From: Massilia sp.
Lineage (GTDB): Bacteria > Pseudomonadota > Gammaproteobacteria > Burkholderiales > Burkholderiaceae_D
Direction: 5' to 3'
DNA: 11,033 nucleotides
Assembly (NCBI GenBank): GCA_003520365.1
Contig: DOUW01000376.1
Location: 12,232-23,264, forward strand
Shown here one piece after another: positions 6,089 to 11,033 of the stretch. Made by a program: the position numbers and the translations under genes. Below the pieces are notes generated by a model that was not told where the DNA came from, made no database searches, and saw only the letters and a list, made by a program, of their open reading frames with translations. Numbering within the stretch: the stretch's first letter is position 1; every line of letters begins with the position of its first letter.

Positions 6089-6228
6089 CGTAGGGTGGGG
6101 TCTCGACCCCACGCGGCGCAAGGCTTGCAACTCGCCACCTCATCCGGCAGGCCGACCGTATCACTGCTGCGCGACATGGCGCGGCTGATCAATCGCTGTA
6201 CCGCGTGGGGTCGAGACCCCACCCTACG
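6089..6228. repeat. REPIN-like inverted-repeat element (140 bp, 28-bp perfect arms)
   Basis: The arms at 6089-6116 and 6201-6228 are perfect 28-bp inverted copies (CGTAGGGTGGGGTC at the outer ends). Each arm is itself a small palindrome, GTGGGGTC-TC-GACCCCAC, so the arm can fold alone or the two arms can pair around an 84-bp spacer. Two inverted REP palindromes around a spacer is the layout of REPINs, which RAYT transposases are thought to move. There is no open frame of note, no transposase and no clear target duplication. It fills most of the 291-bp gap between the convergent lexA and Sel1-protein genes, where such repeats typically collect. Copy number elsewhere in the genome cannot be seen here. 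Confidence 0.7.
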
Positions 6229-6233
6229 AAAAC

Positions 6234-6257
6234 AAAAGGCCGCTGACGCGGCCTTTT
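6234..6257 (-). terminator. intrinsic terminator of the purF / Sel1-protein transcript
   Basis: The stem AAAAGGCCGC/GCGGCCTTTT (6234-6243 with 6248-6257) has a 4-nt loop. On the minus strand it is followed by TTTTGTTTT-like sequence, and it begins about 16 bp past the Sel1-protein stop codon. The plus-strand side also carries TTTTTGC, so it can work in both directions. It is nearly identical to the lexA terminator. Confidence 0.8.
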
Positions 6258-6273
6258 TGCCTTACCTCTGCGC

Positions 6274-7017
6274 TTACTTCGTGCGCAACGACTGGTCCTT
6301 CGGCGCCTTGTTGACGATCGCATTGTGCTCCGCGATGTAGGCCTCGGTGGCGCTGCGCCATACGGCGACGTCGGCCAGCACCATCTTGGCGCCGACCTTG
6401 GCGTCTTCCGACAGGTTTTCCTGGACCTGGGCCAGGTGGGCCTTGGCCTTTTCCATTTCCGCCAGGTTCATCAATTTGGCGACGTCAGGCGGGATCTGTT
6501 TGTCGAGCGGCGATGCGGCGTTCAGGTTCTGCACGAAGCCGTTGTAGCAGTCCTGCCACTTGTTGATCGCGTTCGAGACCCGGTCGATCTCCTCGGCCTG
6601 CTTCGAGATCGCGGGCACGCGCGGCTTGGGGCAGCGGAACTTGCCGGACCGCAGTTCCTCGCCGTCGTACTTCGACATCCAGTAATCGATGTCGGCGCGG
6701 CGCGCCACGCGCTGCTTCATGATCTCGAGCGACGCGTCGGCGACCTTGTTGCCGCCGGCGGCGGCCTTCTGGAACCACATCGTCGCCTTGGCCTCGTCGA
6801 CCGTGCCGGCTTCGCCATACCAGTGCATCTGGCCCAGGAGCTGTTGGGCTTCGACGTTGCCGGCGTTCGCCAGCTTGGTGTACACGGCCATTGCTTCAGG
6901 ATACTTCTTCTGCTCGAACAAGGCCTTGGCATTCTCCAGTTCGCCGGCATGGGCCAGGCCCGCCTGCAGCAGGCCGGCCAGCAACAGGCCCGCAAGTGTC
7001 AGCGCATTCTTTTTCAT
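6274..7017 (-). CDS. secreted Sel1-like/TPR repeat protein of unknown function
   Basis: The 247-aa product begins with a clear Sec signal peptide: MKKN, a hydrophobic core at 5-20, and a probable cleavage after AHA at residue 24. The mature part starts with Sel1/TPR-type helical repeats at about 26-100 (ALFEQKKYPEAMAVYTKLANAG, AQQLLGQMHWYGEAGTVDEA and KATMWFQKAAAGGNKVA, given piecewise). The rest (about 105-240) is helical and charged and carries two cysteines (129, 157) that could form a disulfide in the periplasm. No lipobox is present. Sel1 repeats usually serve as protein-binding scaffolds; no partner can be named. It lies 35 bp downstream of the PLP-enzyme gene and ends 16 bp before a terminator, so it is probably the last gene of the purF transcript. 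The start ATG fits the signal peptide; the ribosome-binding site is weak. Confidence 0.85.
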   Translation of the reverse strand: MKKNALTLAGLLLAGLLQAGLAHAGELENAKALFEQKKYPEAMAVYTKLANAGNVEAQQLLGQMHWYGEAGTVDEAKATMWFQKAAAGGNKVADASLEIMKQRVARRADIDYWMSKYDGEELRSGKFRCPKPRVPAISKQAEEIDRVSNAINKWQDCYNGFVQNLNAASPLDKQIPPDVAKLMNLAEMEKAKAHLAQVQENLSEDAKVGAKMVLADVAVWRSATEAYIAEHNAIVNKAPKDQSLRTK

Positions 7018-7052
7018 GTATTCGCGTCGTCCAGTCAGGTGATTGAGGTCGA

Positions 7053-8294
7053 TCAGGCGTCCAGCGCTGCCCGGAAGTCTTCCAGCAGGTCCTCGGTATC
7101 TTCGATGCCCACCGAGACCCGGATCAGGGACTCGGCGATGCCCATGCTGGCGCGGCGCTCGGCCCCCATCTCGAAGAAGATGGTGTGCGCCACCGGAATC
7201 ACGAGGGTGCGCGTGTCGCCCAGGTTGCTCGCGGGGATGGCCAGCTTCAGGCGGTTCAGGTAGTCGAAGCAGTCGATGCCGTCCTTCAGCTCGAAACTGA
7301 GCAGCGAGCCGCCGGCGCGGAACAGTTCGTCCGCGATGCCGTGCTGCGGGTGCGATGCCAGGCCCGGATAGTGGACGGCGGCGACGCGTGGGTCCGCTTC
7401 CAGCATGCGCGCCAGCGCCAGCGCATTGGCGGTGGTGCGCTCCATGCGCAGCGCCAGCGTTTCGGCGCCGACCGCAATGTGGTGCGCCGCTTCCGGCCCG
7501 AGCGAGGCGCCGAAGTCGCGCAGGGCCTTCGCGCGCAGCTGGGCCATGCCCTGGGCCGCGGCCGGCTGCTTGCGGAAGTTGGCGGCGATGTTCGGGTAGG
7601 CGCTCCAGTCGAAGAGGCCCGTGTCGGTCAGCGCGCCGCCGAGGGCGATGCCGTGGCCGGCGATCGACTTGGTCAGCGAATTGACGACCAGGCCGGCGCC
7701 GACCGTCTTCGGGCGGAACAGATACGGCGTGGTCATGGTGTTGTCGACCACGTAGAGGATGCCGCGCTCGCGGCACAGCGCACCGATGCGCGCCAGGTCG
7801 GCAACCTGGGTGCGCGGATTGGCGATCGTCTCGACAAACACGAAGCGGGTGTTCGGCTGCAGCGCCGCCTCGACATTGGCGACGTCGGTGGCGTCGACGA
7901 AACTCACCTGCACGCCCTGCCCCGCCACCGTCTGCCACAGGCTGTTGGTGTTACCGAACAGGAAGGATGACGAGACGATGTGGTCGCCCTCGCGCAGCAG
8001 CGCCTGGAACAGCGCGCCGATGGCGGCCATGCCGGTGCCGAAGCACAGCGTGGCGACGCCGTCTTCCATCTTCGTGACCTTGTCTTCCAGCGCGGCGACC
8101 GTCGGATTGCCCTGGCGGCCGTAGCGGAAGCCCGGCTCCTTGCCCTGGAACACAGAGGCAAGCTGGCGCGCGTCGCCGTAGCCGAAGGCCACCGAGGTGT
8201 GGACCGGCTTGTGCAGCGAGCCCTGCTCGATCGTCTTGCGGCGGTCGTTGTGCAGGATGGTGGTGGTGAAACCGTACTGTTTGGTGTCGCTCAT
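7053..8294 (-). CDS. Cys/Met-metabolism PLP enzyme (cystathionine gamma-synthase / O-acylhomoserine sulfhydrylase family)
   Basis: This is a 413-aa fold-type I PLP enzyme of the trans-sulfuration family. It probably uses an activated homoserine with sulfide or cysteine to make homocysteine or cystathionine. Visible residues are YGRQGNPT at 58-65 (Tyr and Arg contact the PLP phosphate of the partner subunit), FGTGMAAI at 85-92, VVDNT with Asp184 facing the pyridine nitrogen, and NSLTKS with Lys209 as the Schiff-base lysine. The C-terminal RTLVIPVAHTIFFEM and ESLIRVSVGIED blocks complete the fold. The start ATG lies 18 bp after purF. This is the place where many beta- and gammaproteobacteria carry metZ (O-succinylhomoserine sulfhydrylase). 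However, the N-terminus (MSDTKQYGFTTTILHNDR) looks like a different subgroup from Pseudomonas MetZ, so I give no symbol. The substrate is not decided by sequence alone. Confidence 0.85.
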   Translation of the reverse strand: MSDTKQYGFTTTILHNDRRKTIEQGSLHKPVHTSVAFGYGDARQLASVFQGKEPGFRYGRQGNPTVAALEDKVTKMEDGVATLCFGTGMAAIGALFQALLREGDHIVSSSFLFGNTNSLWQTVAGQGVQVSFVDATDVANVEAALQPNTRFVFVETIANPRTQVADLARIGALCRERGILYVVDNTMTTPYLFRPKTVGAGLVVNSLTKSIAGHGIALGGALTDTGLFDWSAYPNIAANFRKQPAAAQGMAQLRAKALRDFGASLGPEAAHHIAVGAETLALRMERTTANALALARMLEADPRVAAVHYPGLASHPQHGIADELFRAGGSLLSFELKDGIDCFDYLNRLKLAIPASNLGDTRTLVIPVAHTIFFEMGAERRASMGIAESLIRVSVGIEDTEDLLEDFRAALDA

Positions 8295-8312
8295 GATGCA
8301 GTCGTCCCAGCG

Positions 8313-9836
8313 TTATTCGGCGGCGACCGGGGGATTCAGGTTCAGCTGGGTGCGCACCACGTCGTCCGAGGACTTGCCGGAACTCTTGTGGCGATGGTGC
8401 TCCAGCTTGTCCAGGTACTCGGGCGTGACGTCGCCGGTGACGTAGACGCCATCGAAGCAGGACGCCTCGAAGTTGGTCAGCGCCGGATTGACGTCCGAGA
8501 TCGAGCGCTTCAGCGCGTCGATGTCCTGATAAACCAGGCGGTCGGCCGTGATTTCCTTGCAGACTTCCTCGACCGTGCGGCCGTAGGCGATCAGTTCGTC
8601 GCGGGTCGGCATGTCGATGCCGTAGACGTTCGGGAACAGCACCGGCGGCGCGGCCGAGGCGAAGAACACTTTACGGGCGCCGGCGTCGCGCGCCATCTGC
8701 ACGATCTCGCGGCTGGTGGTGCCGCGCACGATCGAGTCGTCGACCAGCAGCACGTTCTTGTCCTTGAACTCGGAACCGATCGCGTTGAGCTTCTGGCGCA
8801 CCGACTTCTTGCGCATGCCTTGGCCCGGCATGATGAAGGTGCGGCCGATGTAGCGGTTCTTGATGAAGCCTTCGCGGTATTCGACGCCGAGCTTCAGCGC
8901 CAGCTGGATCGCGGCCGGGCGCGAGGAATCGGGAATCGGCATGACGACGTCGATGTCCTCGACCGGGATTTCCTTACGGATCTTGTCGGCCAGGTATTCG
9001 CCCATTTTGAGGCGGGTGGCGTAGACCGAGGCGCCGTCGATCACCGAATCCGGACGCGCCAGGTAGACGTACTCGAAGGCGCAGGGATTGAGCGACGGAT
9101 TCTCGGCGCACTGGCGCTCGTGCAATTGGCCGTCTTCGCCGATGAAGATGGCTTCGCCCGGGGCGATGTCGCGCACGAAGCGGAAACCGATGCCCTCCAG
9201 CGCCACCGATTCGCTGGCGACCATGTATTCGACACCATTCTCGCCTTCGTTCATGCCCAGGCACAGCGGACGGATGCCGAACGGATCACGGAAGGCCAGC
9301 ATGCCGTGGCCTGCGATCTGGGCCACGACCGCGTAGGCGCCACGCACGCGACGGTGCACCACGCCGACCGCCTTGAACACGGCTTCGGGGGTGAGCGAGA
9401 AGCCGTCGGCGGCTTCCTGGATCTCGTGCGCCAGCACGTTGAGCAGCACCTCCGAGTCGGAATTGGTGTTGATGTGGCGGCGGTCGTTGCGGAACAGCGC
9501 CTCCTTCAGCTCGGCCTGGTTGGTCAGGTTGCCGTTGTGGGCCAGGGTGATGCCGAACGGGGCGTTCACGTAGAACGGCTGCGCCTCTTCCTCGCTCGAC
9601 GAGCCGGCGGTCGGATAGCGGCAGTGGCCGATGCCGGTGTTGCCCTGGAGCGAACGCATGTTGCGGGTACGGAACACGTCGCGCACGAGGCCATTCGCCT
9701 TGTACATCGAGAACATGCTGCTGTGATTGGTTGCAATCCCCGCCGCGTCCTGGCCGCGGTGCTGCAACAGCAGCAATGCGTCATACAACAGCTGGTTGAC
9801 GGGAGTTTGCGAGACGACGCCGACGATGCCACACAT
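8313..9836 (-). CDS. purF: amidophosphoribosyltransferase
   Basis: PurF converts PRPP and glutamine to phosphoribosylamine, the first committed step of purine synthesis in the cytoplasm. The 507-aa product (E. coli 505) starts MCGIVGVV, so Cys2 becomes the N-terminal nucleophile after Met removal, with no propeptide. The Ntn glutaminase domain covers about 2-235, with HRGQDAAG at 26-33, HCRYPT at 71-76 (glutamine-binding Arg73), AHNGN at 99-103 and RDPFGIRPL at 183-191. The phosphoribosyltransferase domain contains the flexible loop NRYIGRTFI at 327-335 and the PRPP motif [14 protein letters not shown] at 362-375. It lacks the Fe-S cysteine pattern of the Bacillus type. AGGAG lies 7 nt before ATG. 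cvpA is 38 bp upstream and the PLP-enzyme gene 18 bp downstream. No PurR-type operator is evident within the window. Confidence 0.97.
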   Translation of the reverse strand: MCGIVGVVSQTPVNQLLYDALLLLQHRGQDAAGIATNHSSMFSMYKANGLVRDVFRTRNMRSLQGNTGIGHCRYPTAGSSSEEEAQPFYVNAPFGITLAHNGNLTNQAELKEALFRNDRRHINTNSDSEVLLNVLAHEIQEAADGFSLTPEAVFKAVGVVHRRVRGAYAVVAQIAGHGMLAFRDPFGIRPLCLGMNEGENGVEYMVASESVALEGIGFRFVRDIAPGEAIFIGEDGQLHERQCAENPSLNPCAFEYVYLARPDSVIDGASVYATRLKMGEYLADKIRKEIPVEDIDVVMPIPDSSRPAAIQLALKLGVEYREGFIKNRYIGRTFIMPGQGMRKKSVRQKLNAIGSEFKDKNVLLVDDSIVRGTTSREIVQMARDAGARKVFFASAAPPVLFPNVYGIDMPTRDELIAYGRTVEEVCKEITADRLVYQDIDALKRSISDVNPALTNFEASCFDGVYVTGDVTPEYLDKLEHHRHKSSGKSSDDVVRTQLNLNPPVAAE

Positions 9837-9874
9837 GGTGTGCTCCTAAGAACAGAATGCTGTTACGGAAAAGT

Positions 9875-10363
9875 TCAAAACTGCAGGTGCTGCGCCAGCG
9901 CAGCAGGGAGGAAGGGCTTGACGGTACGCGCGCCGGTCTCCGCCAGCGGAGACAGCAGCGCGTCCTTCCAGAAATCTTGTTGGGGGATGGAAGTCATCGA
10001 ACACAATATGACGGCGGCCAGCACGATTACAACGCCGCGCGCGAGGCCAAACAGGCCGCCGAGGCCACGGTCCGCCAGCGACAGTCCGGAGGCCTCGATT
10101 ACGGCGCCCAGCGCCAGCGACAGCAGGCCCATCAGGATGCGCACGCCGAGGAACAGGGCGACGAAAGCGACCATCAGGCGCAGCGTTTCGCCGGGGATCA
10201 GTTCGGGCAACATCGGACCCAGTTGCGCGCCGTAGGCATTGGCCACCACGAAGGCGATCACCCAGCCCAGCAGCGACAGGATCTCCTTCACCAGGCCGCG
10301 CATGGTGCTGATGACGACCGAGGAAACCAGCACGAACAATACCAGATAATCGAAAATCGTCAC
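9875..10363 (-). CDS. cvpA: CvpA family inner-membrane protein
   Basis: This is a 162-aa inner-membrane protein of the CvpA family, named for its need in colicin V production; its biochemical role is unsettled. Four hydrophobic segments are visible at about 3-20, 28-45, 62-84 and 104-124. Conserved family residues include MRGLVKEILSLLGWV at 21-35 and the LSLADRGLGGLFGLARG block at 94-110. The start codon is GTG. It is chosen because MTIFDYLVLF is the family N-terminus and no ATG fits; a G-rich GGGGCGGC lies just upstream as a poor ribosome-binding site. It sits 16 bp after the SPOR-domain gene and 38 bp before purF, the usual cvpA-purF pairing, so all are probably co-transcribed. The C-terminal tail (about 125-162) is hydrophilic. 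Confidence 0.93.
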   Translation of the reverse strand: MTIFDYLVLFVLVSSVVISTMRGLVKEILSLLGWVIAFVVANAYGAQLGPMLPELIPGETLRLMVAFVALFLGVRILMGLLSLALGAVIEASGLSLADRGLGGLFGLARGVVIVLAAVILCSMTSIPQQDFWKDALLSPLAETGARTVKPFLPAALAQHLQF

Positions 10364-10379
10364 GCCGCCCCGACCAAGC

Positions 10380-11033
10380 TTAAACCGGTACCAGGAAACC
10401 GCTGAAGCCCTGGGCGCCGAGCCTGGCGCGTGCCTTCTCGGCCTCTTCGCGGCTGCCGAACGGGCCGACCTGCACCCTGATCAGCTCGCCCGACTTGCGG
10501 GTATGAGCGCTGACGCCGGCTGCGCGCAGGCGCGCCTGCAATTCCTCGACCTTCTCCTGGCTCGCCAGGGCGGCGACCTGCACCACGAAGCGCTGGGCAG
10601 CTTCCGGCTTGTCGGCCAACTTCTCGGTCGGCTTCGCGGCGCTCTTGCCTTCGAGCAGCGCCAGTGCGCGCGCCGCATCCTCGTCCTTGGCGCGCGCCGG
10701 CAGCGGCTTGTCTTCCGCTTTCTTCGGCGCCGGCTTCTCGACGGGCTTCTCGGCCACCTTCGGTTCTGGCTTCTTCGGTTCGCTCTTGTGCTCGGCCGGC
10801 TTCGGCTCGGGCTTCTTCGGCTCGGGCTTTTTCGGCTCGGGCTTCGGCTCGGGTTCGATCCGCACCGGCTCCCTCGGATCGGCCTTGGCGACCTCGACGG
10901 TCCTGACCGGCGGCGGCAGCGCGGCCGGGGCTGGGGCAGGCGGCGCCTCGACGATTTCCTCGCCCTGGTCGACGCTCTCGGCGGCCGGTACCGGGTCGGA
11001 CGGCACCGGCAGCGCCGGCGCCTTGTCCTTCGC
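10380..11033 (-). CDS. SPOR-domain protein (DedD-like), N-terminus beyond the window
   Basis: The frame is open to the window edge, so the start and the expected N-terminal membrane anchor are missing; 217 residues are visible. The last about 70 residues form a SPOR domain (QRFVVQVAALASQEKVEELQ, then LIRVQVGPFGSREEAEKARA and the terminal FLVPV). This domain binds denuded peptidoglycan strands at the division septum. Before it lies a long periplasmic linker rich in Pro, Lys, Glu and Ala, with KPEPK-type repeats at about visible residues 60-100. A GTG at 11006 is only an in-frame Val codon and should not be taken as the start. In related genomes a SPOR gene stands between folC and cvpA, and the 16-bp gap to cvpA agrees with that. 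The protein is probably DedD-like and has a role in cell division or envelope upkeep (inference). Confidence 0.85.
   Translation of the reverse strand, partial: AKDKAPALPVPSDPVPAAESVDQGEEIVEAPPAPAPAALPPPVRTVEVAKADPREPVRIEPEPKPEPKKPEPKKPEPKPAEHKSEPKKPEPKVAEKPVEKPAPKKAEDKPLPARAKDEDAARALALLEGKSAAKPTEKLADKPEAAQRFVVQVAALASQEKVEELQARLRAAGVSAHTRKSGELIRVQVGPFGSREEAEKARARLGAQGFSGFLVPV
10801..10854 (-). repeat. short in-gene tandem repeat encoding KPEP units
   Basis: The 12-mer TTCGGCTCGGGC (plus strand) occurs at 10801, 10816 and 10831, and again at 10843 with one change in its last base. The first three are separated by a TTC/TTT codon, giving a 15-bp period. It encodes PEP/KK units of the SPOR-protein linker. 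Related degenerate units continue to about 10760. Such repeats can change length by slippage without breaking the frame. Confidence 0.75.

Noticed and set aside
5125..6222. 365-codon minus-strand frame opposite lexA and through the REPIN-like element
   Set aside because: It crosses the SOS boxes, the lexA terminator and the inverted repeat; composition is that of an antisense shadow.
9851..9864. AACAG-AATG-CTGTT hairpin between cvpA and purF
   Set aside because: Only 5 bp and no T run; too weak for a terminator and not a LexA box.
7980..10235. Very long open frame (751 codons) on the plus strand opposite purF and part of the PLP-enzyme and cvpA genes
   Set aside because: Its product is rich in His, Arg, Asp, Val and Gly without any domain pattern, which is typical of antisense frames in GC-rich genes; the opposite strand holds clear purF.
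10801..10854. Regular short repeats as a CRISPR-like array
   Set aside because: Units are in frame inside the SPOR-protein gene, with codon-sized gaps rather than spacers.
11004..11006. GTG at 11006 as start of the SPOR-domain gene
   Set aside because: The frame is open to the window edge, no ribosome-binding site precedes it, and the family needs an N-terminal membrane anchor.

Overview
The window looks like chromosomal core DNA of a high-GC betaproteobacterium in Burkholderiales. I would guess an Oxalobacteraceae/Massilia-like genome. The reasons are the rpsF-priB-rpsR-rplI-dnaB order, the cvpA-purF-PLP-enzyme order below a SPOR-domain gene, and the style of the protein sequences; no database was consulted. 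Almost all genes lie on the minus strand. The exceptions are a 47-residue membrane peptide at the left edge and lexA in the middle.

Left part (minus strand, read right to left): a replication/translation block runs from a divergent promoter region at about 5105-5346. It contains rpsF (S6), priB, rpsR (S18) and rplI (L9), then a strong intrinsic terminator, then dnaB, a DUF47 PhoU-like protein and a short Pit phosphate transporter, which ends in its own terminator. The rpsF leader can fold into a hairpin with a CCG bulge, which matches the known S6:S18 autoregulatory site. PriB and DnaB act together at replication restart and elongation, and DUF47-Pit is a known transporter/regulator pair.

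Middle: lexA is read to the right. It has one perfect-form LexA box and a possible second box 1 bp further on, and three A5 tracts spaced exactly 11 bp lie upstream. After the lexA terminator, the gap before the next gene (convergent, minus strand) holds a 140-bp REPIN-like element with 28-bp perfect inverted ends. It sits between two near-identical terminator hairpins.

Right part (minus strand): a compact run of SPOR-domain protein (cut by the window edge), cvpA, purF, a cystathionine gamma-synthase/O-acylhomoserine sulfhydrylase family enzyme and a secreted Sel1-repeat protein. Gaps are 16-38 bp, so it is probably one transcript, ending at the terminator near 6234. PurF makes the first committed step of purine synthesis, and the PLP enzyme belongs to methionine/cysteine metabolism.

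I see no tRNA, rRNA, CRISPR array, transposase, phage gene or defence system. The most interesting items are regulatory or repetitive DNA rather than a new gene system.
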